Positions 18,534-28,604 of a stretch of DNA of 64,000 nt are shown here, one piece after another; within the stretch, counting starts at the first letter, position 1, and each line of letters begins with the position of its first letter. The notes below the pieces were generated by a model that worked only from the letters and a program-made list of their open reading frames with translations, made no database searches and was not told the origin of the DNA. The translations under genes and the position numbers were made by a program. This DNA is from Tenacibaculum sp. 1_MG-2023 (GTDB taxonomy: Bacteria > Bacteroidota > Bacteroidia > Flavobacteriales > Flavobacteriaceae), in assembly GCF_030547425.1 (NCBI RefSeq), contig NZ_JAUORH010000003.1:180607-244606 (forward strand), read 5' to 3'.

Positions 18534-20348
18534 TTAGTTTTTAGAAGTAACCCAGTTGTCAATTTTGTTTTCTAATAGCGCTAAAGGAATACATCCTGTC
18601 TCTAAAACCTGATTATGGAATTTTTTAATATCGAATTTATCGCCTAATTCCTTTTTGGCTTTTGCACGTAATTCACGGATTTTCAATTGCCCTATTTTAT
18701 AAGATAACGCTTGTCCAGGGTTTGCCATATAACGCTCAATTTCAGAAATAATACTAGCTTCGCTTTCAGCTTCATTATCTAATGAATATTGAATTGCTTT
18801 TTCACGACTCCAACCTTTAGCATGTAGTCCAGTATCAACAACTAAACGAATTGCTCGGTGCATTTCCATACCTAACATTCCGAAGTATTGATATGGGTCT
18901 GTGTATAAACCTAATTCTTTTCCTAAATTTTCGGTATACAATGCCCAACCTTCACCATAGGCACTATACCATAAGGTTTTTCTAAAGTCTGGTAATTCTT
19001 CGTTTTCTTGAGTTAATGAAATTTGATAATGGTGTCCCGGAATAGCCTCATGTAAAAATAAAGCTTCATCAGAAAATACGTTGTATTTAGTTGCATCGGG
19101 AATTGGCGTGTAGAAAACACCTGGGCGAGTACCATCTAACGAACCAGGGTTGTATTCAGCACTAGCAGAAGCTTCTCTGAATTTTTCAGTTTGTTTTACC
19201 ACAAATGGAGTTTTTGGTTTATTACCAAATAATTTTTCTAACTGTGGTTTCATTTTTTCGTGAATAGCATTAAAATTATTGATGATTTGTTGCGATTCAG
19301 TATATGGCATTAATTCTTTGTTGTTACGAACAAAATCAAAGAATTCTTTTAAGTTTCCTTCAAATCCAACTTGTTCTTTTACTTTTTCCATTTCTGATAA
19401 AATTCGAGCAACTTCTTTTAGCCCTAATTCATGAATTTCATCAGCAGTCATGTTGGTAGTTGTATAGTTTTTGATAGCATGTTGATAGTATGCTGTTCCG
19501 TTAGGGATATCAGAAATACCGCTGCTTTCTCTACCAGCAGCTAAATAGTCAGTCTTTAAAAATTCATACATAGCTTTGAATGACGGAATTAATTTATCAT
19601 TCAATATATTGGTATACGCTTCTGTTAATCTTGTTTTATCAGCATCCGAAAAATCAGCAGGTAAAGCGTTTATCGGAGCAAAAAATAAATGCTCAGAAAA
19701 ATCGATAACTCCTTCAGAAGACTTTTTTACAACAGTTAAGCTTTCGAATTGAGGAATTACTTTTTTGATTAATGATTTAGGTAAAACATATCCTTCCTTG
19801 ATACCTTGTTGCATACGTTCTTTAGCCGATTGTAACCACGTATTGTATTTATCTAATCTGCTTAGCCAATTGTCGTAATCTTCAGCTGTTTTAAAAGGTT
19901 GCGCGCTACTACCACTTGCCAATTGCCCCATGGTAAGGTTAATTGTCCACATTTGGTTAATAGGCATTAATAAGTCGTTTTTATAGCTAGCTTGTGCCAA
20001 TGCCATATCACAATCCCAATCCAACACAGCTTTACTCATTTGTTGATTTTCAGTTAAGTCAGCATCTTTAAAGTTGTTAAGTTTTTCTTTATAGCTTTTA
20101 AAAAACTCATTACTTTTTGCTTGATATTCGTCAGACAACGTATTAGGGAATTGATCGTTAAAACGATTATCACCTGCAAAAGTTGCACTTACAGGGTTTA
20201 ATTGTAGTTTACCTTCGTTGTAATCTTTTAATAACTGATTGAATTCAGTATTTTCTGGAGTAGGAGTGCTTACTGCTTCCTTTTTTTCTTGCTTACAAGA
20301 AACTAGGAAAGTAGCTGTGGCTACTACAGTTAAGAGGATTTTTTTCAT
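18534..20348 (-). CDS. DUF885 family lipoprotein (probable metallo-carboxypeptidase-like)
   Basis: A 604-aa exported protein. The N-terminus is a lipoprotein signal with lipobox Cys18 (ATFLVSCKQE). The DUF885 signature HEAIPGHHYQ begins at His433 and is followed by GEGWALYTENLGKELG, giving the likely metal ligands and catalytic Glu. DUF885 proteins are distantly related to M32-like carboxypeptidases; activity has rarely been tested. Length is typical. It is the last gene before a shared terminator and is separated from htpG by a terminator, so it is likely monocistronic. Confidence 0.9.
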   Translation of the reverse strand: MKKILLTVVATATFLVSCKQEKKEAVSTPTPENTEFNQLLKDYNEGKLQLNPVSATFAGDNRFNDQFPNTLSDEYQAKSNEFFKSYKEKLNNFKDADLTENQQMSKAVLDWDCDMALAQASYKNDLLMPINQMWTINLTMGQLASGSSAQPFKTAEDYDNWLSRLDKYNTWLQSAKERMQQGIKEGYVLPKSLIKKVIPQFESLTVVKKSSEGVIDFSEHLFFAPINALPADFSDADKTRLTEAYTNILNDKLIPSFKAMYEFLKTDYLAAGRESSGISDIPNGTAYYQHAIKNYTTTNMTADEIHELGLKEVARILSEMEKVKEQVGFEGNLKEFFDFVRNNKELMPYTESQQIINNFNAIHEKMKPQLEKLFGNKPKTPFVVKQTEKFREASASAEYNPGSLDGTRPGVFYTPIPDATKYNVFSDEALFLHEAIPGHHYQISLTQENEELPDFRKTLWYSAYGEGWALYTENLGKELGLYTDPYQYFGMLGMEMHRAIRLVVDTGLHAKGWSREKAIQYSLDNEAESEASIISEIERYMANPGQALSYKIGQLKIRELRAKAKKELGDKFDIKKFHNQVLETGCIPLALLENKIDNWVTSKN

Positions 20349-20384
20349 GGTTATGTTTTTATAGCTAACAAATATATCAAAAAT

Positions 20385-20414
20385 AAAACCTCTCTGTTTT
20401 CACAAAGAGGTTTT
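20385..20414 (-). terminator. Terminator after htpG
   Basis: A nine-base stem (AAAACCTCT with AGAGGTTTT) and a T-containing tail on the minus strand, between the htpG stop at 20463 and the start of the DUF885 gene. Confidence 0.75.
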
Positions 20415-20462
20415 GAATATTGATATGTGATACTGAAACAAGTTGTTCAGCATAAAATTTTG

Positions 20463-22376
20463 TTACTTAATTAGTTCATATGAACGTTTGATAAAGTTAG
20501 TTAAATCTTCACCGTGTAATAGGTTTTGAGATAGTTTAGCTAAATCAAAAGCTTGTGAAACTAATTGTTTTTGCTTGTCTTCATTAGCAGTTAAGATTTC
20601 TGATACTAACTCGTGATTAGTGTTCACTACTAAGTTGTACATTTCTGGCATGTTACCCATTCCCATCATTCCACCACCAGTAGCGCTCATTTCTTTCATA
20701 CGACGCATAAATTCTGGTACGGTGATTAAGAAAGGAGAAGCACTTGAATCCATAGCTTCTAACTGTACTGTGTAGCTAGAGTTATTTACAGCGCCTTCGA
20801 TAACTGGTTTTAATCTCTCTTTTTCTTCATCAGAAAGTTTAGAAATTACAGTGTCATCTTTCTTAATTAAATTATCAACATGGTCAGCATCTACACGTTT
20901 AAACTGTACTTTAGCGTCACCAGATTCTGTTTCTAATTTCTGCATTAAATGCGGAACGATTGGAGAATCTAATAACAACACTTCATATCCTTTTGCTTTA
21001 GCATCTTCAATATAACTATGTTGCGCATCTTTGTTTGCTGCGTATAAAACGATGTGGTTTCCGTCTTTATCTGTTTGAGCATCCTTCGTTTTTTCAACTA
21101 ACTCATCAAACGTAAAGAATTTACCGTCAACAGTTGGGTATAAGGCAAACTTCTTAGCTTTTTTACTGAAGAATTTTTCTTCTGATAACATTCCGTACTC
21201 GATAATAACTTTGATGTCATTCCACTTTTGTTCAAAGTCTTCACGATTGTTTTTGAATAAAGAAGAAAGCTTATCGGCTACTTTTTTAGTAATGTATCCA
21301 GAAATCTTTTTAACAGCTCCGTCAGCTTGTAAGTATGAACGAGAAACATTTAAAGGAATATCAGGAGAATCAATTACCCCTTTTAGCATCTGTAAGAAAT
21401 CAGGAACAATTCCTTCTACATTATCGGTAACAAATACTTGATTCTGGTATAACTGAATCTTATCTTTTTGCATATCCAAATTCTGTGTTAACTTAGGAAA
21501 GTATAAAATTCCTGTTAAGTTGAATGGATAATCTACGTTTAAGTGAATGTGGAATAGAGATTCCTCAAATTGCATTGGATACAATTCACGGTAGAAGTTT
21601 TTATAATCGTCATCTTCTAAATCTGCAGGTTTTTTAGTCCAAGCAGGTTCTGTATTATTGATGATATTATCAACTTCAATTTGTTTGTGAGGCTCGGTAA
21701 CTTCTTTACCGTCTTCGTCTTTAGTGGTTTGTGGAGTGAAGTCAGGGTCGTTTATTTTCTTGGTTCCAAATTTAATTGGCACTTGGTTAAAACGATTGTA
21801 TTTAGTTAATAATCCACGAATTTTTCCTTCTTCTAAAAACTCAGTAGAATCTCCAGCAATGTGTAATACAATTTCTGTACCTCTGTCAGATTTGTCATGT
21901 TCTACCAAAGTATACTCAGGAGAACCATCACACGTCCATTGAGCAGCAGGTTCATCTTTAAATGATTTGGTAAAGATTTCTACTTTATCAGCAACCATAA
22001 AAGCAGAGTAGAACCCTAATCCGAAATGACCAATAACACCTGTTTCATTTTTATCATCTTTGTACTTTTCTAAGAATTCTTCAGCTCCAGAAAAAGCGAT
22101 TTGGTTAATATATTTTTCAACCTCATCCATTGTCATACCAATACCTTGGTCTTTAATAGTTAAGGTTTTCGCATCTTTATCGATACTTATTTCAATTTTA
22201 GCGTCGCCTAACTCAGTTTTAGCTTCACCAATTGAGATAAGGTGCTTCAATTTAGTTGTGGCATCAGTTCCGTTAGAAATTAACTCACGTAAAAAGATTT
22301 CGTGATCAGAATACAAGAATTTTTTAATCAGTGGAAATATATTTTCTACCGATACATTAATGTTTCCTTTACTCAT
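20463..22376 (-). CDS. htpG: Molecular chaperone HtpG (Hsp90)
   Basis: A 637-aa cytosolic ATP-dependent chaperone. The GHKL ATPase domain is at the N-terminus: LRELISNGTDAT (catalytic Glu and Mg-binding Asn), IKDQGIGMT, and GHFGLGFYSAFMVA. The middle domain has LFHIHLNVDYPFNLTGILYFP and the catalytic-loop segment DSPDIPLNVSRSYLQ. The C-terminal dimerisation region follows to the end (LAKLSQNLLHGEDLTNFIKR). It is slightly longer than E. coli HtpG, as in other Bacteroidetes. The upstream region carries a candidate promoter and two direct TGTCA repeats. Confidence 0.98.
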   Translation of the reverse strand: MSKGNINVSVENIFPLIKKFLYSDHEIFLRELISNGTDATTKLKHLISIGEAKTELGDAKIEISIDKDAKTLTIKDQGIGMTMDEVEKYINQIAFSGAEEFLEKYKDDKNETGVIGHFGLGFYSAFMVADKVEIFTKSFKDEPAAQWTCDGSPEYTLVEHDKSDRGTEIVLHIAGDSTEFLEEGKIRGLLTKYNRFNQVPIKFGTKKINDPDFTPQTTKDEDGKEVTEPHKQIEVDNIINNTEPAWTKKPADLEDDDYKNFYRELYPMQFEESLFHIHLNVDYPFNLTGILYFPKLTQNLDMQKDKIQLYQNQVFVTDNVEGIVPDFLQMLKGVIDSPDIPLNVSRSYLQADGAVKKISGYITKKVADKLSSLFKNNREDFEQKWNDIKVIIEYGMLSEEKFFSKKAKKFALYPTVDGKFFTFDELVEKTKDAQTDKDGNHIVLYAANKDAQHSYIEDAKAKGYEVLLLDSPIVPHLMQKLETESGDAKVQFKRVDADHVDNLIKKDDTVISKLSDEEKERLKPVIEGAVNNSSYTVQLEAMDSSASPFLITVPEFMRRMKEMSATGGGMMGMGNMPEMYNLVVNTNHELVSEILTANEDKQKQLVSQAFDLAKLSQNLLHGEDLTNFIKRSYELIK

Positions 22377-22424
22377 AATTTTATATTTTATTTGATATTA
22401 TTTTCTGATGAATAGAGTAGTCAA

Positions 22425-22453
22425 AAAAAATACCAAATAAATTTTTATGACAA
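22425..22453 (-). promoter_or_regulatory. Candidate htpG promoter
   Basis: On the minus strand TTG, 18 bases, TATTTTTT, close to the Bacteroidetes consensus TTG-N17-23-TAnnTTTG (last base differs). Just upstream is a pair of direct repeats TGTCA-GTT-TGTCA, which could be a regulator site. This is a pattern match only. Confidence 0.4.
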
Positions 22454-22540
22454 ACTGACACTTTTTGTGCAGACTATATAAAATTCATACTTTTACAGGC
22501 TTTTAATTTGTTAATATTAAAATAACCAACATAAAAATAT

Positions 22541-23551
22541 ATGTATAACTCAAAAATTACAGGATTAGGTTATTATGTTCCTGAGAACGTAGTGACTAAC
22601 GATGACTTGACTCAGTTTATGGAGACGAGCGATGAATGGATTCAGGAAAGAACTGGTATCAAGGAACGTCGTTGGATTGACCCAAAAACTTCTGATGATT
22701 CAACATCAGTTATGGGGGCTAAAGCTGCAAAAATAGCCATTGAACGTGCAGGTTTAACCAAAGATGATATTGATTTTATCGTTTTTGCTACTTTGAGTCC
22801 TGAGTTATATTTCCCTGGCGGAGGTGTTCAAGTTCAAGACTTACTTGATATGCCAACAATTGGTGCGTTAGATGTACGTAACCAGTGTTCAGGTTTTATT
22901 TACGCAATGTCGGTTGCTGATCAGTTTATAAAAACAGGGATGTATAAAAATGTACTTGTAATCGGTTCTGAAAATCACTCAGGAGGTTTAGAACGTTCTA
23001 CACGTGGTCGTGGTGTTACAGTAATTTTTGGTGACGGAGCAGGTGCTGCGGTATTATCACGTAGTGAAGAAGAGGGGAAAGGAATCTTATCATCACATTT
23101 ACATTCAGAAGGAAAGTATGCTAAAGAATTAGTGTTAGAAGGACCTTCTACTGGGCGTTGGGTACCAGAGATAATGGAAGCAAACGATCCAGAGGATACT
23201 TCATATTACCCATATATGAATGGTCAATTTGTGTTTAAACATGCAGTAGTTCGTTTTTCGGAAGCTATTGTTGAAGGTTTACAAGCAAATGGATTACAAA
23301 AAGAAGATATTGACATGTTAATTCCGCATCAAGCGAATTTACGTATTGCTCAGTTTATTCAAAAGAAGTTCCAGTTATCTGATGACAAGGTGTATAACAA
23401 TATTATGAAGTATGGTAATACTACTGCTGCTTCGGTTATTATAGCATTGACAGAAGCTTGGGAGAAAGGAAAAATAAATGATGGAGATTTAGTAGTCTTG
23501 GCTGCTTTTGGCAGTGGATTTACTTGGGGGTCGGTAGTGATTCGTTGGTAG
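22541..23551 (+). CDS. fabH: 3-oxoacyl-ACP synthase III (KAS III)
   Basis: A 336-aa condensing enzyme that starts fatty acid synthesis by joining an acyl-CoA to malonyl-ACP. The catalytic triad is complete: Cys116 in RNQCSGFIYA, His263 in IPHQANLRI and Asn293 in YGNTTAAS. The glycine-rich end FGSGFTWGSVVIRW is typical. It stands alone here, not in the usual plsX-fabH or rpmF context, so it may be a second FabH-like enzyme; that cannot be decided from the window. A divergent htpG lies upstream, and a two-way terminator downstream. Confidence 0.93.
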   Translation: MYNSKITGLGYYVPENVVTNDDLTQFMETSDEWIQERTGIKERRWIDPKTSDDSTSVMGAKAAKIAIERAGLTKDDIDFIVFATLSPELYFPGGGVQVQDLLDMPTIGALDVRNQCSGFIYAMSVADQFIKTGMYKNVLVIGSENHSGGLERSTRGRGVTVIFGDGAGAAVLSRSEEEGKGILSSHLHSEGKYAKELVLEGPSTGRWVPEIMEANDPEDTSYYPYMNGQFVFKHAVVRFSEAIVEGLQANGLQKEDIDMLIPHQANLRIAQFIQKKFQLSDDKVYNNIMKYGNTTAASVIIALTEAWEKGKINDGDLVVLAAFGSGFTWGSVVIRW

Positions 23552-23568
23552 TTTATTTACATATAAAA

Positions 23569-23604
23569 TAAAAAAATCCGAAGTTTTAACTTCGGATTTT
23601 TTAT
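23569..23604. terminator. Bidirectional terminator between fabH and the receptor gene
   Basis: A stem of about 13 pairs (AAAAATCCGAAGTT with AACTTCGGATTTTT) with a two- to four-base loop and T runs on both strands. It overlaps the stop codon region of the minus-strand gene. Confidence 0.9.
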
Positions 23605-25973
23605 TAAAACATGCCTCCTTGAGCTTCATTACTATCTCTATACTTTCTGCCTTTACTTTTGTTTTTACCACTTCCAAAATTATAGGAAAAACCTAGATGA
23701 ACTGAATTGTTTTCCATAGTATACTTTCCTTTTTGTATAAACGGGGTATTTGATACATAGTCAAGATTTACAGTATTAAAAATGTCAGTACCTCTTAAGG
23801 TAATATTTCCTTTACCATTTAATACCTTTAGTCTAGCTCCAACATTAACCATAGTATATGGTTGTACAGTGTATTGAATATTTTCACTTTTACCTCTAAA
23901 AATTCCTGATAACTGAAAATTAAGTTTTTTTGAAGCTTTAAAAGAGTTGCTTACACGTCCTTTTACTAAGATGTTTTTTACCGTTTTAAAGTTACCATTT
24001 AAAAGACCTTGAGAGTCTTGTATATAAGTTTCAAAAGAAGGTCTAAGTGTCCACCATTTTACAGGTTTAAAGCTAGCTGAAAGTTCAATACCATAACTAT
24101 CAGCAAAGTCATAATTAGTAAAAGAACTAATAGTTCTATCAGGGTTTTGATTGTCTTGTTGTAATAATCGACCAATTTTATCATTTGTTCTTCGATAAAA
24201 TGTACCAAAAGATACATAACCTTTAGTAATCGTCTTAGTATAGTTAAGTTCCAAAGAGTTTGTAAATTGTGGTTGTAAGTTTAAGTTTCCTTTCGATATA
24301 GTTAATGGTGAAAACCATTCTTGAATAGGAGTTACTTGATATGCAGAGGGTCTGTCAACTCTTCTACTATAAGTAAATTGTAACTTGTCTTTTTCAGTAA
24401 AACTATATAGAATTGATGCTGAAGGATACCAACTAAAAATATTATCTTTTAAAGGAGTGTTTCCTTGTTGGGTATTAGAAAAAAGAGCATTTAAGTTAAA
24501 CTGCTCTAATCGAACTCCAGCTTGAATTGAAATTTTTTTGAACTCCTTATTAAAGTTTATATATACTGAATAAATACTTTTGTCATAATTTAATGTTGTG
24601 TTTCCTACGAGTTCAAGAGAAGCCGAATCATTTATGTGTTCTCTATCAGTAAGTATTAAATTGTAAAAGTCTTGTTTTCTAAATTCAATTCCAGCTTCTA
24701 ATTTTCCAGATTTTATAGGTTTTACATAATCAATATTAAGCAACCAAAGTTTTCGTGTGTCTTTTATATTATTTGTATAATTATATTCCTTAGAATTAGG
24801 ATTGATGAACTCTTCGTTAATAGTTTCTTCAGGGTTTTTTGTTATAGAGTGATTGAGTTCAATTTCTAAATTTTGTCCTTTATCATCAAAGTTGTAAACA
24901 TAATCAATGTTATAAGTCTCGTCTTTTTGATTATAATCAGAAAAACTTTTGTTATCAAAAACTAAAGAATTGTTTTCATGAACAAGAGTGTTGGTAGCTA
25001 AACTATTCTCATCAAAGTTCTGAGACGTATACAAAGATAATATACTTCTTGAAGTAATATCTATATCTACTCCAAATTTGATATTATGATTTTCAGAGTT
25101 ATTTAAAAAATCAATATCTTGAGTTAAGTCAATGTCCGTTCTTTCTAAATCATTAAAGGTTTCATAATCACCCCAACTTGTATTATAGTTTAGGTGAAAA
25201 TTTGTGATACCAGTTTTATAATTTGTATTTAAGGAAATTTCGGGTCTTAGATTTCTACTTTGAGTTGCACCAACAGATAAACTTCCGTTAAAACCAATTT
25301 TAGTATTTTTTTTAAGAATTAAATTGATGATACCACTCATACCTTCTGGAGTGTGTTTTGCCGATGGATTTGTAATTATTTCAACGCTTTTTACCGAGTT
25401 AGAAGGTATTTGTTTTAATAATTGAGCTGTATTTACGTTGGAAGGTTTTCCATTTACTAAAACTCTAACATTTTCATTTCCTCGTAAACTTATAGTCCCA
25501 GAAAGTTGATTAACATCTATTGAAGGAATGTTTTCAAGCATTTCTAAAGAGGTAGCTCCAGTAGCTGTTAGGTTATTACCTACATTAATAACTTTTCTGT
25601 CAATTTTTTGAATAATGGTTGAAGTTTCTCCTTGTATTTCAACTTCATCCAACTGTGTGATATTCTCTTCGAGTAAAACCGCTCCTATTTTACTGCTTTC
25701 TTTTAAATTAATTCTTTTTTCTAGAGTTTTATAACCAATAAACTGAAAAGTTAAGAGTAAACTATCTTTTGGAAGTTTTTCAATTTTAAAATTCCCTTTT
25801 TCATCAGATATACTACCTGTTAGTATTTTTTTTGAAGTATTTTTACAGGTAATGGAAACAAAAGGTAGGGGTGTATTAGTTTTTTTGTCTAAAATAGTTC
25901 CTGTAAGCTGTAAATTTTGAGCTTGACAAAAATAAGTAACTAAGAATAAAGTTAATATTAGCAATTTTTTCAT
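23604..25973 (-). CDS. Outer membrane beta-barrel receptor, TonB-dependent type (copy 1)
   Basis: A 789-aa outer-membrane protein: signal peptide (about 1-18, ending YFCQAQ), a carboxypeptidase-regulatory-like domain (about 20-105: LQLTGTILDKKTNTPLPFVSI), a plug (about 115-230: GTISLRGNENVRVLVNGKPS...SVEIITNPSAKHTPEGMSGIINLIL), then a large beta barrel of the OMP_b-brl_3 type. The C-terminus ends in Phe after a Lys/Arg/Gly-rich tail. The ligand cannot be predicted, and no SusD partner is adjacent. It is a close paralogue of the upstream gene (26061-28508); the two have the same layout and direction. Confidence 0.92.
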   Translation of the reverse strand: MKKLLILTLFLVTYFCQAQNLQLTGTILDKKTNTPLPFVSITCKNTSKKILTGSISDEKGNFKIEKLPKDSLLLTFQFIGYKTLEKRINLKESSKIGAVLLEENITQLDEVEIQGETSTIIQKIDRKVINVGNNLTATGATSLEMLENIPSIDVNQLSGTISLRGNENVRVLVNGKPSNVNTAQLLKQIPSNSVKSVEIITNPSAKHTPEGMSGIINLILKKNTKIGFNGSLSVGATQSRNLRPEISLNTNYKTGITNFHLNYNTSWGDYETFNDLERTDIDLTQDIDFLNNSENHNIKFGVDIDITSRSILSLYTSQNFDENSLATNTLVHENNSLVFDNKSFSDYNQKDETYNIDYVYNFDDKGQNLEIELNHSITKNPEETINEEFINPNSKEYNYTNNIKDTRKLWLLNIDYVKPIKSGKLEAGIEFRKQDFYNLILTDREHINDSASLELVGNTTLNYDKSIYSVYINFNKEFKKISIQAGVRLEQFNLNALFSNTQQGNTPLKDNIFSWYPSASILYSFTEKDKLQFTYSRRVDRPSAYQVTPIQEWFSPLTISKGNLNLQPQFTNSLELNYTKTITKGYVSFGTFYRRTNDKIGRLLQQDNQNPDRTISSFTNYDFADSYGIELSASFKPVKWWTLRPSFETYIQDSQGLLNGNFKTVKNILVKGRVSNSFKASKKLNFQLSGIFRGKSENIQYTVQPYTMVNVGARLKVLNGKGNITLRGTDIFNTVNLDYVSNTPFIQKGKYTMENNSVHLGFSYNFGSGKNKSKGRKYRDSNEAQGGMF

Positions 25974-26000
25974 GTATTGAAGGGAATGAAATTCTGCTAA

Positions 26001-26040
26001 AAATAAAAAAAACGAAGTTAAATACTTCGTTTTTTTTTAA
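26001..26040 (-). terminator. Terminator between the two receptor genes
   Basis: Stem AAAAAACGAAGT with ACTTCGTTTTTT around a five-base loop, ending in T residues on the minus strand, between the stop of copy 2 (26061) and the start of copy 1 (25973). The paralogues are thus probably separate transcription units. Confidence 0.82.
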
Positions 26041-26060
26041 TAATTAATTAAAAACCAATT

Positions 26061-28508
26061 TTATAAGAAACCTCCGCCTCCTTGTTTTTCGTTATTGTCA
26101 CGTTGTTTTCTGGCGCGAGCTTTGTTTTTTCCTCCACCAAACCTATAGTTAAATCCAATATAAGCAGTTCTACTTTCCCATTTAAAACGTCCATTTTGAA
26201 CAAAAGGTCTTTCAGAGTTAAATTTAAACCTCATATCGTTAAAGATATCATTTACTCTAAGGTTAATATTTCCTTTTCCTTTAAGAATACTATAGTTAGC
26301 ACCAATATTGACCATTTTCATAGGGTCTACATTCCATTGAATGTCTTCTCTTGGGCCTCTGTACATTGCAAATAATTGTAAACGTAACTTTTTAGAGACT
26401 GTAAAACTATTACTTATACGAGCATTAAAAATATCTGTTTTAACTTCAATAGTTTGAGCGTTAGGGTTGCTCAAGTCAGCAGTTCCAAATTGTTTTTGAG
26501 AATAATAATCCATACTTGCGTTTGCTCTCCACCATTTTGCAATCTTGTAACTAGCAGAAAACTCTAAACCGTAAGCATCTGTGTCGTCAAAATTAGCAAA
26601 AGTTAATATTTGCCTAGTGTTTGTTTCATCTAAAGGATCCATGTAAGTAGCTCTATTAATTACATCGGTGATGTTTCTATAAAAACTACCTAATGTTATT
26701 GAACCACCTTTTATCTTTCTGGTATAATTAAATTCAACTGAGTTTGTAAATTGAGGAACAAGATCAGGATTACCTACAGAAGTAATTAAAGGAGTACTCC
26801 ATTCTCTAATAGGGTTTACTTGCTGTATTCCTGGTCTATCAACTCTTTTACTATAGCTTAACTGAAATTGATCTGCATCATTAGGATTGTAAGTGAAAAA
26901 AGCAGAAGGGTATACGCTGAAAATATCATCAGTAACTTTATCTTTCTTTACATCACCATTTTCGTCTAGTCCTGTAAAATTTCCTTCAATTTTATATTGC
27001 TCAAAACGAGCACCTAATTGCATAGATAGTTTTCCAAACTTATGACCATAGTTTATATAAGCAGAATAAATATCTCTGTCATAAGTAAAATAAGAGTCTC
27101 CTACATCTCTATATGTTTTATTTCCATTAATATCTTCTAATACAGTTTGTTGGTTTGTTAGGTTTACATTGTCGGTATTATTTACTCGATACTCTAAACC
27201 TAACTCAAGTTTACCATTTTTAGAAATAGGGTTTGTATAATCTAAATTTAATAATGTACTTTTTCTATCGTTATTAATATCATTGAAATAATCAGGTTGA
27301 GTACCTTCTAAGAAATAGTTATTTAAATAGTTTGGAGCGTTGTTTTTTGAATAGTTAGCTTCAAACTCTATGTTATGTCCTTCTTTTTCAAAATCATGTT
27401 TATAATTTACATTATAAGCTTGATTGTGACTTTCATTGTTTTGAGTATTAGGTGAATGTTCAATTAAATTACCATTATTATCTGTAATTATAGCACGTCC
27501 TTTAGCAAAAACATTAAACCAGTTTTGAGTTGTGTAAAGTGAAAGAGTGTTTTTATCATCTAAATAAATGTCTGCTCCAATTTTAAATAAATGTGATTCA
27601 TCATCATTCTGAAAAATAAAGTCTTGATAATTTTCTCCAGGTCTACTAATGTATCCAAAATTATAATTATCACCACCTCTAAAGCCATAGTTACCAAAAA
27701 AGTTCACTTTTCCTGTTTTGTAATTCATGTTTGTAGAAGCATTGTAACGAACATAATGACCAGCTTCAACTCCAGTATTTATAGAACCATTAAAGCCCAT
27801 ATTGGCATTTTTATTAAGAATTATATTAATAATACCACTCATTCCTTCAGGGTTGTATTTAGCAGAAGGATTGGTAATTAATTCAACACTTTTAATAGAT
27901 GATGAAGGTATTTGTTTTAATAACTCAGAAGCAGGGATATTGGTAGGTTTCCCATCAACTAATACACGCACATTTTCGTTACCACGCAAGCTAATATTAC
28001 CTGATTGGCTATCAACACTTACAGATTGTACGTTATTTAATAAATCAGAAGCAGTAGCTCCTGCTGAGGTTAAATCTTTACCAACGTTAATAACTTTTCT
28101 GTCTACTTTCTGAGTTACAGAAGAAGTTTCTGCACGAATTTCAACTTCATCTAAAGTTGTGCTATCTTCCTCTAGAGAAATGGTACCTAAATTAACTTTA
28201 CTTGATTTACGGCTTACAGAAACTGGCTTTGAAAAAGTTTTATATCCTATAAACTGAACTTCAACAATGCTGTTACCTTCAGGAATATTTTTTATAGAGA
28301 ATAGTCCATTATCATCAGTAATTCCACCAGTAATAATTTTTTTGGCAGCATCTTTGATTATAATATTTACGTAAGGAAGAGGTTGTTTGGTTATTTGATC
28401 AACTACCTTACCAGTAATAGTACCTGGTTTAGGTAGGCTACTTTTAGGCATTTGTGCATATATACTTGTAGTAAATACAGCTAAAAGTATTAGTAATATG
28501 TTTTTCAT
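26061..28508 (-). CDS. Outer membrane beta-barrel receptor, TonB-dependent type (copy 2)
   Basis: An 815-aa outer-membrane receptor with the same architecture as copy 1: signal peptide (ending SIYAQ), regulatory-like domain with GTITGKVVDQITKQPLPYVNI, plug with GNISLRGNENVRVLVDGKPT and SVELITNPSAKYNPEGMSGIINIIL, then the barrel. It ends in a similar basic/Gly tail (GGGKNKARARKQRDNNEKQGG...FL). The plug and the barrel strand QLSYSKRVDRPGIQQVNPIREW have direct counterparts in copy 1 (FTYSRRVDRPSAYQVTPIQEW), showing a tandem duplication. Cargo unknown. Confidence 0.92.
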   Translation of the reverse strand: MKNILLILLAVFTTSIYAQMPKSSLPKPGTITGKVVDQITKQPLPYVNIIIKDAAKKIITGGITDDNGLFSIKNIPEGNSIVEVQFIGYKTFSKPVSVSRKSSKVNLGTISLEEDSTTLDEVEIRAETSSVTQKVDRKVINVGKDLTSAGATASDLLNNVQSVSVDSQSGNISLRGNENVRVLVDGKPTNIPASELLKQIPSSSIKSVELITNPSAKYNPEGMSGIINIILNKNANMGFNGSINTGVEAGHYVRYNASTNMNYKTGKVNFFGNYGFRGGDNYNFGYISRPGENYQDFIFQNDDESHLFKIGADIYLDDKNTLSLYTTQNWFNVFAKGRAIITDNNGNLIEHSPNTQNNESHNQAYNVNYKHDFEKEGHNIEFEANYSKNNAPNYLNNYFLEGTQPDYFNDINNDRKSTLLNLDYTNPISKNGKLELGLEYRVNNTDNVNLTNQQTVLEDINGNKTYRDVGDSYFTYDRDIYSAYINYGHKFGKLSMQLGARFEQYKIEGNFTGLDENGDVKKDKVTDDIFSVYPSAFFTYNPNDADQFQLSYSKRVDRPGIQQVNPIREWSTPLITSVGNPDLVPQFTNSVEFNYTRKIKGGSITLGSFYRNITDVINRATYMDPLDETNTRQILTFANFDDTDAYGLEFSASYKIAKWWRANASMDYYSQKQFGTADLSNPNAQTIEVKTDIFNARISNSFTVSKKLRLQLFAMYRGPREDIQWNVDPMKMVNIGANYSILKGKGNINLRVNDIFNDMRFKFNSERPFVQNGRFKWESRTAYIGFNYRFGGGKNKARARKQRDNNEKQGGGGFL

Positions 28509-28604
28509 TTTTGTTGTTTTTGAATTGTTTTGATGCTTAATAGACTCTTTATTACCTAACTTTGTTACTTAGTTTAAGAGAGTTTAACGTATTATTAACA
28601 GAAA

